Below are positions 57,201 to 64,000 of a stretch of DNA of 64,000 nt, in pieces. The notes under the pieces were generated by a model that made no database searches, was not told where the DNA came from, and saw only the letters and a list, made by a program, of their open reading frames with translations. Origin of the DNA: Oscillatoria sp. CS-180 (GTDB lineage: Bacteria > Cyanobacteriota > Cyanobacteriia > Phormidesmidales > Phormidesmidaceae); contig NZ_JAQMUB010000066.1 in assembly GCF_028330965.1 (NCBI RefSeq), positions 1-64,000 of the forward strand, in the 5' to 3' direction. The position numbers and the translations under genes are program-made. Every line of letters starts with the position of its first letter. The first letter of the stretch is position 1.

Positions 57201-59255
57201 GGGGAGTTTTCGCTGCTGACTGTTGAGGAACGCCAGCACATTTTGTTTGGCTGGAATGAGACAACGGTTCCCCCGTCGCCTGATCGTTCGTTCTTGGATC
57301 AATTTGCGGCTCAAGTTGCGCGTACGCCTGATGCGGTGGCGATCGCCGCGATCGATCAGAGGCTGAGCTATGCCGAACTAGACAGCCAGTCGAATCAGCT
57401 CGCTCACTATCTTCGACGACAGGGCGTGGGCATTGATATCCCTGTCGGCCTTTGTCTTCAGCGATCGCCTTTGATGGCAGTTGCTTTGCTGGGCGTTCTC
57501 AAAGCCGGAGGAGCTTACGTTCCGCTTGATCCGACCTATCCTCAGGAACGCTTGGCTTGGATGATTGACGACGTCGGCATGTCAGTCCTGCTGACTCAGA
57601 CGTCCCTACGGGATAAGCTACCCGCGACGGCTCCAGTCATTTGCCTAGAGACCGCCGCTTCCCTGATCGCTCAAGAACCGGTCTCGGCGCCTTCCATAAG
57701 CCTCTCCTTAGAGTCACTGTTCTACATCATCTATACCTCGGGTTCCACGGGACGTCCTAAAGGAATTGCGTTGCCCCATCGGGCGATCGCCAACCTAATG
57801 CAGTGGCACATAGACACCTTGAGCCAGGGCGTCGGGGTCCTGCAATTTGCCTCCCTCAGCTTTGATGCCAGCATTCACGAAATGTTTGCGGCGTGGGCCA
57901 CTGGGGGCACGTTGCACCTGCTGCCTGAAGACTCGCGATTTGATCCCGAAGCGCTAGCTGATTTTCTAGCACAGCATCCCATCGAAAAAGTAATCTTACC
58001 CGTTGTCCTGTTGCAGCAGTGGACTCGGGTGATGGCGCTCCGCCCTGAGTGGCCGGTTCCTCGGGAGATTATCACGACGGGAGAGCAGTTGCAGATCAAC
58101 CAGACGATTCGAGATTTCTTTCTCGCCCATCCTGACTGTCGGCTTCACAATCATTACGGTCCCTCGGAAACCCATGTGGTGACGGCATTGACCTTGACGG
58201 ATGCCCCTCAGGACTGGCCGGGATATCCTGCCATCGGCACACCCATCGCCCAGACTGAGATTTACATTCTGGATCATCGGATGCAGCCCGTCCCAATTGG
58301 TGTTTCAGGTGACCTCTACATCGGTGGGGCTAACCTGTCGCGCGGCTACTGGCAACGGCCTGATCTCACCGCGAGCAAATTTATTCCCCATCCCTATAGT
58401 CGTGAGCCAGGCGCCAGACTCTACGCCACAGGAGACTTAGCTCGATACGATGCCACAGGACAAATTGAGTTTTTAGGCCGTCTCGATCACCAAGTCAAGG
58501 TCCGAGGATTTCGGGTCGAGTTGGGAGAAATTGAGGCGGTCATGAATCACCATCCCAGGGTTCATCAGGCTGTAGTTGCTGTCCAAGGCAGCCACGCGGA
58601 GGAGAAACGGCTAATAGCTTACTGGGTCCCTAGATCGGCAGCGATAACGGCGGCAGCGATCGCATCAGACGGTGGGGAGGAGAAGACAATAGCTCCTGCT
58701 AATCGCGTCTTGTCAGGGGAACGGGCCGAGCTGAATGGGGCTTTGTCCTCAGAAAGTGAGACTGCTATCCGTCAGTATCTCCAGCAGCAGTTGCCGGACT
58801 ACATGGTGCCTCAGCGATTGATCTGCCTCCAGCAGCTACCCTTGACCCCCAATGGCAAAATCGATCGCCATCGCTTACCGACCCTCCAGTCCCAGCCCAC
58901 AGGTGATGGCCCCTATCAGGCTCCCAGTACGGCTACGGAGACGCTCCTGGCCCAGCTGTGGAGTGATGTTTTAGACCTTGAAACTATCGGCATCTACGAC
59001 AACTTCTTTGACTTGGGTGGACATTCCCTGCTAGCCACCCAGCTCGTCAGCCGAGTTCGTCAGGCTTTTCTGCTAGAGCTGCCCCTGAGATCGCTCTTCG
59101 AGCATCCGACGATTGCTGAACTGGCAACGGTTTTGGCGGCTTTGGCTGGAGATGCGGCTTTAGTCAATGAGATTGCCCAAACGGCCATTGAAATTGACCA
59201 GCTAACTCCCGCAGAAATTCAGGCAGCACTCGCTGCTGCTCAGACCAATTCGTAA
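51300..59255 (+). CDS. NRPS: interface-A(Asp)-PCP-E-C-A-PCP
   Basis: The 2651-residue protein has a condensation-like interface domain (about 20-440) and A1 (about 473-975). The specificity positions of A1 read D664, L665, T668, then K, V, G, H, V, G with the A10 Lys assumed, close to the known aspartate code. PCP1 (Leu-Gly-Gly-Asp-Ser, near 1008) follows, then an epimerase (about 1060-1490, His1192-His-x3-Asp-Gly) with Glu-Gly-His-Gly-Arg. A DL-type condensation domain (about 1538-1970, His1674-His-x3-Asp-Gly) comes next. A2 (about 1998-2530) has pocket residues starting D-A-H that I cannot assign, and PCP2 (near 2574) ends the protein. An insertion of roughly 35 residues lies late in A2. 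It would supply D-beta-hydroxyaspartate and one further residue. AAGGA abuts the ATG, so the start could be slightly internal. Confidence 0.9.
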   Translation: MTHTDSIQTLQTTAQTMTAAVEGFCLSDQQIQLWQLGAEATTYQVRGVLHMRAPIDEAQLRQAIAQVVARHEILRTRFEALSGLALPYQVIDPQPHFDWHVLDWATQMPADQETALQTLWADVPPIRQFFPPLKATLIRYAPEEYALLLQLSALCADGQTLQSLCREICQAYGSGPAAADVPQYADYCEWLHDLQAETDEAALAGYRFWQGQHFEKPSLPSLGESRWGGDCAFSPACQCRPLAPEAGTQLEQRSRQLGSRPTTWLLACWQGLLWRLTARSPQTIGVAIDGRSLDALSQGLGLYERTLPLISQFQAGACFSAQLPQLEQALQALNDWQEYALPLSDREGLPDRDAIKTNLTLCFAYQQRQTQYRLPTGTAQLTNPVAYNSAFALKLLCAETETGWLTELHYDTHRYSSAAIADLLSQFHCLLAETLRQPDACVDQLPLLEDRARRHVLHDFNAAPLPASTQCWHECFEQQAVRTPQQIAVIYEEDSLSYAELDARANQVAHCLQAREIGPEQCVALWGARSLDLLVGLLGILKAGAAYVPLDPAWPTARLQTLLAAAHIPLILCPGSSSEGLPELNVPVLALGDSAIANCPKTRLPALAKPENLAYTLFTSGTTGQPKGVRVEHRHLMSYLTGAIERLAVPAGASFASVSSVTTDLGNTALFIPLLQGGTLHLLSPARTTDPDAFAAYSQRHRIDCLKITPSHLQALLTTHRSEILPRQLLVLGGEVASGALVARIQDWGNCRLVNHYGPTETTVGVLTYAVTDALASTPLPLGRPLPGVQAYVLDAQLNPMPIGAIGDLYIGGNSVSRGYLQPDQTAASFIPDPFSWQAGVRLYRTGDRARYRRDGTLEFCSRDDQQLKLRGFRIELGEIEAVLMQHPSVQQAIVQPWQPASQGLQLAGYVVGRDGDAISETDLIRYAEAHLPEHMVPGHWITLKALPLTASGKVNRTALPHPEDVAETIAFVPASSEVEQILCQIWSQVLHLDPVGIHHNFFDLGGDSILSIQIVAQAHQAGLHLLPKHLFQHQTIAELATVVSFDSAVQADQGCVSGKVPLTPIQQWFFEQTLPEPHHFNQAVLLTVPSTIDPQALQKALNHILMHHDQLRSRFQRTPSGWQQSIVATAQAPLIVVDLSHAADTADAMTAVSASAATLQHSLDLQSGPLLRAALFQLGTSQSGRLLLMAHHLVIDGVSWRILLADLLTAYTQLQQHQPVQLPPKTTAFKTWAEILHDQSQRAALLVEVDYWQAQTQSGSDLPTDARSQNRVSNDPALTSALNTEAMAAQTTVTLDAEHTERLLHAVPPCYNTHINDVLLTVLVQSFQAWTGQSALLVDLEGHGREPLSADTDLSRTVGWFTTHFPVRLELSGADTPEIALKSLKEQLRQIPQNGLGYGLLRYLHPERPLADAAAIPQVCFNYLGQIDQGLPTAPGWGLATAAISPLRSGSGLRSHWLRLDSWVAGGQLQVTWTYSPHLHQPETIQQWAETFITTLESLIHHCQSPTAGGRTPSDFPLAKISQPQLDRLVGNGQGVADLYPLSPVQQGILFHTLYAPESSSYFNQLSATLRGRLNVPAFQQAWQQMIERHPALRSTIHWEDLETPLQQVHRRVVLPWVEVDWRHLSPSEQQRQLDATMQADRSRGFALDQAPLMRCFLARIEEEAYRIVWSFHHLLTDGWCLSIMLREVLAFYTAGDQLPLLPIAPPYRHYLTWLQAQATQHAQIYWQEQLQGFTAPTQLGLERTGDRSGDRSDAADFRQAQRLLSVNLTQALRQVAQQHRLTLNTVIQGAWAMVLAGYSGSTDVVFGATVSGRPTDLANADQMVGVFINTLPVRVRVAAEQLLPWLQALQLQQVEQQRYAYSSLVDIQGCSEVPRGVPLFETILVFENYPFDAPLGSEASGLAVEAIQGFEPTHYPLTLVVVPEPVLSFHMTYDAARFAPDVIDRLLIHMQTVLSAIAKQPNRGLGEFSLLTVEERQHILFGWNETTVPPSPDRSFLDQFAAQVARTPDAVAIAAIDQRLSYAELDSQSNQLAHYLRRQGVGIDIPVGLCLQRSPLMAVALLGVLKAGGAYVPLDPTYPQERLAWMIDDVGMSVLLTQTSLRDKLPATAPVICLETAASLIAQEPVSAPSISLSLESLFYIIYTSGSTGRPKGIALPHRAIANLMQWHIDTLSQGVGVLQFASLSFDASIHEMFAAWATGGTLHLLPEDSRFDPEALADFLAQHPIEKVILPVVLLQQWTRVMALRPEWPVPREIITTGEQLQINQTIRDFFLAHPDCRLHNHYGPSETHVVTALTLTDAPQDWPGYPAIGTPIAQTEIYILDHRMQPVPIGVSGDLYIGGANLSRGYWQRPDLTASKFIPHPYSREPGARLYATGDLARYDATGQIEFLGRLDHQVKVRGFRVELGEIEAVMNHHPRVHQAVVAVQGSHAEEKRLIAYWVPRSAAITAAAIASDGGEEKTIAPANRVLSGERAELNGALSSESETAIRQYLQQQLPDYMVPQRLICLQQLPLTPNGKIDRHRLPTLQSQPTGDGPYQAPSTATETLLAQLWSDVLDLETIGIYDNFFDLGGHSLLATQLVSRVRQAFLLELPLRSLFEHPTIAELATVLAALAGDAALVNEIAQTAIEIDQLTPAEIQAALAAAQTNS
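51350..52620 (+). other. Interface-type condensation-like domain lacking the catalytic histidines
   Basis: The domain has the overall length and ends of a condensation domain (Leu-Ser-Asp-Gln-Gln at the start, Arg-His-Glu-Ile-Leu-Arg-Thr-Arg-Phe soon after). The His-His-x3-Asp-Gly motif reads Ser152-Ala153-Leu-Cys-Ala-Asp157-Gly158. Loss of both histidines excludes normal peptide bond formation. Interface domains of beta-hydroxyaspartate siderophore synthetases have this type of degenerate motif and are proposed to hold the hydroxylase on the carrier-bound amino acid. Peptide bond formation would be done by the condensation domain of the preceding protein. Confidence 0.75.
56538..56561 (+). 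repeat. Tandem 12-bp duplication carrying HIP1 palindromes
   Basis: GGCGATCGCAGC occurs twice in direct tandem, each copy with a GCGATCGC palindrome (56539-56546 and 56551-56558). It encodes Gly-Asp-Arg-Ser twice in a loop of the condensation domain. It is an in-frame duplication of a HIP1 site. Confidence 0.9.
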
Positions 59256-59294
59256 GGCGCGATCGTGCTCATTTCTAGACTTCAGGAGCCTCCC

Positions 59295-60101
59295 ATGTTG
59301 CTTACCCCTCGGCAAATTCAGGACTACGAAGATACAGGAATGCTCTCGATTCCTCACTATTTCTCAATGGCAGAAATCGAAAGGCTGCGGTCAACGCTAC
59401 CTCGGCTGATGCAGAGCGAGAGTCCGAGTCGAGTTGTCGAAACCGATCAAAAAACAGTGAGGGCTTTGCATGGCTGTCATTTAGAGAGCGATATGCTGCA
59501 GCGGCTGGTTACCTTTGCGCGACTCATCGAACCTGCGCGTCTGCTGCTCCAGGGGGACGTGTACTGCTATCAGTTCAAAATCAACCTCAAAGCTGCCTAC
59601 ACAGGGGATGTCTGGCCCTGGCACCAAGATTTTGCTTTTTGGCAGCACGAAGACGATATGACCCATCCCTTAGCTGTCAATGCTGTCTTATTTCTGGACG
59701 ACTGCAATGACTTCAATGGGCCGCTCTACTTCATTCCAGGCTCGCACAACCACTCTTATGCTCACAACACTGCTGGTGCAGCAGACGCATCGGCTGCTTG
59801 GATCGCTAACGTCAGTGCCAAGCTCAAGTACACCCTAGACCAGAAAACAGTCACCCGCTTGGTGGAACAACACGGGCTAGTTGCAGCAAAAGGCAAGGCA
59901 GGGACAGCCCTATTTTTTCACTGCAACCTTGTCCACGGCTCTGTTCCCAATATTTCTCCCTACGATCGCCGCCTCATCATCATTACCTACAACAGCGTTC
60001 GCAATGCACCAATTTCCCTGGGCAAAAACCGACCTAGTTTCTTAGTCAATCGAGATACCACACCCCTGCAACCGTCCGTCGAAGAAACCCTCGTCTGCTG
60101 A
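59295..60101 (+). CDS. PhyH-family Fe(II)/2-oxoglutarate dioxygenase
   Basis: I choose the ATG at 59295, preceded by AGGAG at six bases; a GTG at 59265 would add 10 residues. The 268-residue protein has the facial triad His110-x-Asp112 (Trp-His-Gln-Asp) and His214 (Val-His-Gly-Ser), followed by an Arg for 2-oxoglutarate. It has Asn-Gly-Pro-Leu-Tyr-Phe-Ile-Pro-Gly-Ser-His in between, as in phytanoyl-CoA dioxygenases and the ectoine hydroxylase EctD. It sits between two NRPS genes in the same direction, so it most likely hydroxylates an amino acid or carrier-bound residue of the product. Which residue cannot be told. Confidence 0.85.
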   Translation: MLLTPRQIQDYEDTGMLSIPHYFSMAEIERLRSTLPRLMQSESPSRVVETDQKTVRALHGCHLESDMLQRLVTFARLIEPARLLLQGDVYCYQFKINLKAAYTGDVWPWHQDFAFWQHEDDMTHPLAVNAVLFLDDCNDFNGPLYFIPGSHNHSYAHNTAGAADASAAWIANVSAKLKYTLDQKTVTRLVEQHGLVAAKGKAGTALFFHCNLVHGSVPNISPYDRRLIIITYNSVRNAPISLGKNRPSFLVNRDTTPLQPSVEETLVC

Positions 60102-60209
60102 AGCCGCAGTATTTTCCGGCACCTTCGCAGCCCTAGCAAGCACCCCCAAGTTTGGTCCGAGTCTCCTAGTTTCCTTGCTCACCTTGCATCCTGTACTCCT
60201 TGAACGCTC

Positions 60210-63200
60210 ATGATCGATGTAACCACTCATTCCTTAACCGTTTCTGAGAAGCAGGCGTTGCTGAGGCTCCGGCTGCAACAGAAGGGAATTCAGGTACCTG
60301 AAACGACTCAAATTTCTCGCCGTTCTGCCGACGAGGAGATTCCCCTATCGTTTGCTCAGCAGCGATTGTGGACGCTCGATCACCTCCAGGGGACTCAAGT
60401 GCCCTATCTAATCCCCAGTGCGCTTCGACTTCAGGGCGAGCTAGATCGAAGCGTTCTACAGCAGGTTGTGGATGTCATTGTGCAGCGCCATGACATTTTG
60501 CGGACGCGGTTTGTCACGGTCGAGGGGATACCCCAGCAGCAAATCAACAAAACCCTACGCCTAGCTCTGCCCCTCATTGATGTGCAAGGACTCTCTGCAA
60601 ACCAACAAACTGAGGCGATCGCCCATTTGATGCAGGCCGCCACCACTCAACACTTTGATCTGGCAGAGGGCCCCCTCCTGCGGCTGCAATTGATTCAGCT
60701 AGATGCCCAGCAGCATGTCTTATTGGCGGTTCTCCATCACATCATTGCCGACGGCTGGTCTATCGGCATTTTCATCAAAGAGATTGGGGCAATCTATACC
60801 GCCCTCTCAGAGCATCGCCCCATACCGCTACCTGAGCTGTCCCTACAGTATGCTGACTTTGCCTGCTGGCAGCGCCAGTGGCTGACCGGCGATCGCCTCA
60901 GGACTCAATTGAAGTATTGGCAGCAGCAGCTTGCTGAGGCCCCGGCTCTGCTGGAACTGCCGACCGACCATCCTCGGCCCGTTCGCCAGAGCTTTCGCGG
61001 CCAAACTCAATCCTTTCATTTGGACCGACCGCTGACTGAAGCGCTGGAGCAACTCAGTCGCACCACCGGAACAACCCTATTCATGGTGCTCTTGGCCGGA
61101 TTGGCCACCCTGTTAGCCCGCTACAGTCGTCAGTCTCTCCTTGTCATTGGAACGCCCGTTGCTAACCGCACTCGCCAAGAACTGGAACCTTTGATCGGTT
61201 TTTTTGTCAATGTGTTGGCCCTGCCGATCAAGACCACGGGCAATCCTAGCTTTCAGCAATTATTAGAGCGGGTAAAGGCTGTCACGCTGGGTGGATATGC
61301 CCATCAGGACGTGCCTTTCGAACAGGTAGTGGAGGCACTCCAACCCGAGCGATCGCTGAGTTATAGTCCCCTGTTCCAGGTCATGTTGGTGCTGCAAAAT
61401 GCGCCCTCGGCGGAATGGTCGCTACCGGCACTCACGCTAAGTTCACTGGAGTTTGCCCACACCACGACCAAATTCGACCTAACGCTGACCTGTAACCGCA
61501 GCGAGGCAGGATTAACGGGCAGTTGGGAATATAGCACCGACCTGTTTGAATCCGCCACGATCGCGCGGATGACACAGCAATTTCAGACGCTGCTACGAGA
61601 AATCGTGGCTCAGCCTGACCAGGGCATTGACTGCATTCCGCTGCTGCAACCCCAGGACCGTCAGCAGCTGCTGACGCTGTGGTCAGGCGACGAAAATAGC
61701 GCGGCTTCTCGTGACACGGTGCTAGACCTGTTTGCCTATCAGGTTGCCCAGCGTCCCGATGCGGTGGCAGCGGTGATGGACGATAGCCAACTCAGCTACC
61801 GGGTTTTGAACCAACAGGCCAATCAGCTAGCTCACTGGCTGCAGATGCATCACTCGGTCGGCCCAGAAGTCCGGGTTGGTTTATGCCTGGAACGTTCCCT
61901 AGAACAGGTGATTGGGGCGATCGCGATTCTCAAAGCTGGTGGGACTTACGTTCCGTTGGAACCCAGCTATCCGCCAGAACGGCTGGCTTGGCTTGTCGAG
62001 GATGCTGATGTGGCCGTCGTGGTGACTCAAGCTGCTGGGCAAGCGCGGCTGCCGGCAGGTATCCCCATGCTGATATGGGAGCAGGCAAAGACAGCGATCG
62101 CCCAGGCGCCCAAGACCGATCCTGCTATGAGCCTAACGCCTGATCACCTGGCCTATTTGATGTACACCTCAGGTTCAACCGGGCAGCCGAAGGGCGTCAG
62201 TATCACCCATGCGGGAATTGTGCGCCTCGTGTCCAATCCCAACTATGTTGAATTGCTCCCCAGCGATCGCGGTTTACAGCTAGCGCCCTTAGCCTTTGAT
62301 GCCTCTACCTTCGAGATTTGGGGCATGTTGCTGACGGGTGCCTGCTTGGTGATCATGCCTCCAGGTCTCCCTTCTCTGGCGGCCTTGATCGAGGTTCTAG
62401 AGCGTCAGCACATCACAACCCTGTGGTTATCAGCAGGATTGTTTCACCTGATGGTCGAGCAGTGTTTGACAGACGTGCGATCGCTGCGATATCTGCTGGC
62501 TGGAGGTGATGTGCTCTCCATTCCACATCTCCAACAGGCTCAGCAGCAGCTCCCGACGACTCGCTTGGTAAATGGCTATGGCCCAACGGAAAACACGACA
62601 TTTACCTGCTGCTACACCGTGACGAATGCGGCTGCATTGCATACGTCTGTGCCGATTGGTCAACCCGTTGCCCAAACTCAGGTTTATCTCCTCGATGCAC
62701 AGTTGCAGCCGGTCCCTGTCGGTGTGCCGGGCGAGCTTTATACGGGCGGGGCGGGACTGGCGCGGGGCTATCATCGCCAGCCAGCCCTGACCGCCGCCGC
62801 CTTTGTGCCGCATCCTTTCAGCACCCAACCCGGCGCACGACTGTATCGCACCGGAGATTTGGCCCGATATCAAGACGACGGCACGATTGAGTTTTTGGGG
62901 CGTCGAGACCAGCAGGTTAAAATTCGCGGCTTTCGTATCGAGCCTGCCGAAATAGAAGCCGCACTCGCTCGTCATTCCCAGATTCGTCAAGCGCTGGTGA
63001 TGCCCTTCGAAGCCTCACCGGGAGTCCAGGCTCTGGTGGGCTATGGCGTTCCGGTGCCTGGAGAAGCCCCTAGCGTGGCGGAACTGCGAGCCTTCCTCAA
63101 ATCCTCTTTGCCTGACTATCTTGTGCCTAGCATCATTCTGTTGCTGGATCAGCTGCCGCTCACTCCCAATGGCAAAGTTGATCGGCGGCAACTCCCCTCA

Positions 63201-64000
63201 CCCACAGCGGCCACTCCGTCAGAAACCCCGTTTGTTGCGCCAACGTCTCCTGTCGAACAGACCCTGTGTGAGATTTGGCAGGAATTACTCGGGATCGCGT
63301 CTGTTGGCATCCATGACAATTTCTTTGAGCTAGGAGGGGATTCGATCCTGGCGATTCAGGGGGTGGCTCGGGCGACTCAGCGCGGCTATCGGTTGACTCC
63401 TCAAGATCTGTTTCTTTATCAGACGATCGCGGAACTTGCCCCAGTTGTCGATACCGTCTCTCACAGTCAAGCAGAGCAGGGGCTGGTGAGCGGTGAGGTG
63501 CCGCTCACGCCGATTCAATGCTGGTTTTTTCAGCAACAGCTTTCGTGTCCTCACCACTTTAATCAAGCCGTTCTTTTACAAGTGCCGGTAGACGTAGATG
63601 CTGGTTTGCTGCAACGGGCGATCGCCTATCTGACACACCACCACGACAGCCTACGACTGCGGTTCACAACAACGGCTGGCAAATGGCGACAAGCATACAC
63701 GCCTCCCGCTGACAACGTTCTAACGTGCCTAGACCTCAGCAACTTGCAAACTGCTGAGCAGGTTTCAGCATTGGAAGCCACCGCCGCTCAGCTACAAGCC
63801 AGCCTGAACTTAGCAGCAGGACCGCTCCTACGAATAGCGCTATTTCAGCTAGGGGGCGATCGGGGTCAGCGGCTGCTGATAATTTTGCATCATCTGGTGG
63901 TAGACGGGGTTTCCTGGCGAATCTTGCTAGAGGATTTGGCAACGATCTACGGGCAACTGAGTCAGGGGAATCCCATTGGACTGCCGCCTAAGACGACTGC
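60210..64000 (+). CDS. NRPS: C-A-PCP-E (3' end outside window)
   Basis: The ATG at 60210 opens a frame without stop to the window end (at least 1263 residues). A short helical docking segment (about 8-30) leads into a condensation domain (about 45-480; His176-His-Ile-Ile-Ala-Asp-Gly-Trp). The A domain (about 508-1000) has pocket residues D, A, F, W, L, G, G, T, F, close to the published valine code, so Val or a similar aliphatic residue is predicted. A PCP (Leu-Gly-Gly-Asp-Ser1045) and the beginning of an epimerase domain (from about 1097; His-His-Leu-Val-Val-Asp-Gly near 1227) follow. Epimerisation implies a D residue. Neither a thioesterase nor further modules are visible. A 108-bp gap separates it from the PhyH gene. 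Confidence 0.92.
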   Translation, partial: MIDVTTHSLTVSEKQALLRLRLQQKGIQVPETTQISRRSADEEIPLSFAQQRLWTLDHLQGTQVPYLIPSALRLQGELDRSVLQQVVDVIVQRHDILRTRFVTVEGIPQQQINKTLRLALPLIDVQGLSANQQTEAIAHLMQAATTQHFDLAEGPLLRLQLIQLDAQQHVLLAVLHHIIADGWSIGIFIKEIGAIYTALSEHRPIPLPELSLQYADFACWQRQWLTGDRLRTQLKYWQQQLAEAPALLELPTDHPRPVRQSFRGQTQSFHLDRPLTEALEQLSRTTGTTLFMVLLAGLATLLARYSRQSLLVIGTPVANRTRQELEPLIGFFVNVLALPIKTTGNPSFQQLLERVKAVTLGGYAHQDVPFEQVVEALQPERSLSYSPLFQVMLVLQNAPSAEWSLPALTLSSLEFAHTTTKFDLTLTCNRSEAGLTGSWEYSTDLFESATIARMTQQFQTLLREIVAQPDQGIDCIPLLQPQDRQQLLTLWSGDENSAASRDTVLDLFAYQVAQRPDAVAAVMDDSQLSYRVLNQQANQLAHWLQMHHSVGPEVRVGLCLERSLEQVIGAIAILKAGGTYVPLEPSYPPERLAWLVEDADVAVVVTQAAGQARLPAGIPMLIWEQAKTAIAQAPKTDPAMSLTPDHLAYLMYTSGSTGQPKGVSITHAGIVRLVSNPNYVELLPSDRGLQLAPLAFDASTFEIWGMLLTGACLVIMPPGLPSLAALIEVLERQHITTLWLSAGLFHLMVEQCLTDVRSLRYLLAGGDVLSIPHLQQAQQQLPTTRLVNGYGPTENTTFTCCYTVTNAAALHTSVPIGQPVAQTQVYLLDAQLQPVPVGVPGELYTGGAGLARGYHRQPALTAAAFVPHPFSTQPGARLYRTGDLARYQDDGTIEFLGRRDQQVKIRGFRIEPAEIEAALARHSQIRQALVMPFEASPGVQALVGYGVPVPGEAPSVAELRAFLKSSLPDYLVPSIILLLDQLPLTPNGKVDRRQLPSPTAATPSETPFVAPTSPVEQTLCEIWQELLGIASVGIHDNFFELGGDSILAIQGVARATQRGYRLTPQDLFLYQTIAELAPVVDTVSHSQAEQGLVSGEVPLTPIQCWFFQQQLSCPHHFNQAVLLQVPVDVDAGLLQRAIAYLTHHHDSLRLRFTTTAGKWRQAYTPPADNVLTCLDLSNLQTAEQVSALEATAAQLQASLNLAAGPLLRIALFQLGGDRGQRLLIILHHLVVDGVSWRILLEDLATIYGQLSQGNPIGLPPKTT

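Overview
The window is cyanobacterial by inference. The octamer GCGATCGC (the HIP1 repeat typical of cyanobacteria) recurs throughout, and the genes resemble families common in filamentous cyanobacteria: HepA-like ABC exporters, a heavily decorated exopolysaccharide locus and a PKS/NRPS cluster with MbtH. I cannot name the species. A Leptolyngbya-like filament is only a guess. I saw no rRNA, tRNA or CRISPR array.

Region 1 (1-2.3 kb) is the 3' part of a large acidic repeat protein with two nearly identical ~150-residue modules and Glu-Pro-Val linkers. A strong bidirectional hairpin separates it from the next block.

Region 2 (2.5-23 kb, all on the minus strand) is a surface-polysaccharide locus. 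It holds a membrane-anchored beta-helix (pectate-lyase-like) protein, an O-antigen-polymerase-like membrane protein, five GT4 and two GT2 glycosyltransferases, five different P-loop sulfotransferases, an FG-GAP/UnbV protein and a HepA/MsbA-type ABC exporter. The likely product is a sulfated extracellular polysaccharide.

Region 3 (23-33 kb) is accessory DNA. It has ~1.25 kb of non-coding sequence, a 1895-residue mosaic protein (glucose/sorbosone-dehydrogenase-like propeller, PKD domains, repeated LamG-like and cadherin-like modules), a decayed IS630-family element with visible inverted ends and TA target duplication, and a remnant of an ISKra4-like transposase.

Region 4 (33-64 kb) is a divergently transcribed PKS/NRPS cluster. 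The minus-strand operon encodes two small unknown proteins, an MbtH-like protein, a MacA/HlyD-type adaptor, a MacB-type permease and a second HepA-like exporter. The plus-strand operon runs KS-AT(degenerate)-KR-ACP, then KS-AT-[zinc ribbon]-KR-PCP, then C-TauD hydroxylase, then Interface-A(Asp)-PCP-E-C-A-PCP, then a PhyH-family dioxygenase, then C-A(Val-like)-PCP-E, which runs off the window. The TauD domain fused to an NRPS protein, followed by a histidine-less condensation-like domain and an A domain whose specificity code reads as aspartate, is the arrangement described for beta-hydroxyaspartate siderophores. The product is therefore probably a lipopeptide or polyketide-peptide with beta-hydroxyaspartate, of the cyanochelin type. 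The loading module and thioesterase are not in the window.

The most unusual observations are an IS1-InsA-like zinc ribbon inserted in frame inside a PKS ketoreductase region, and an acyltransferase that has lost its Ser, its His and its small subdomain.
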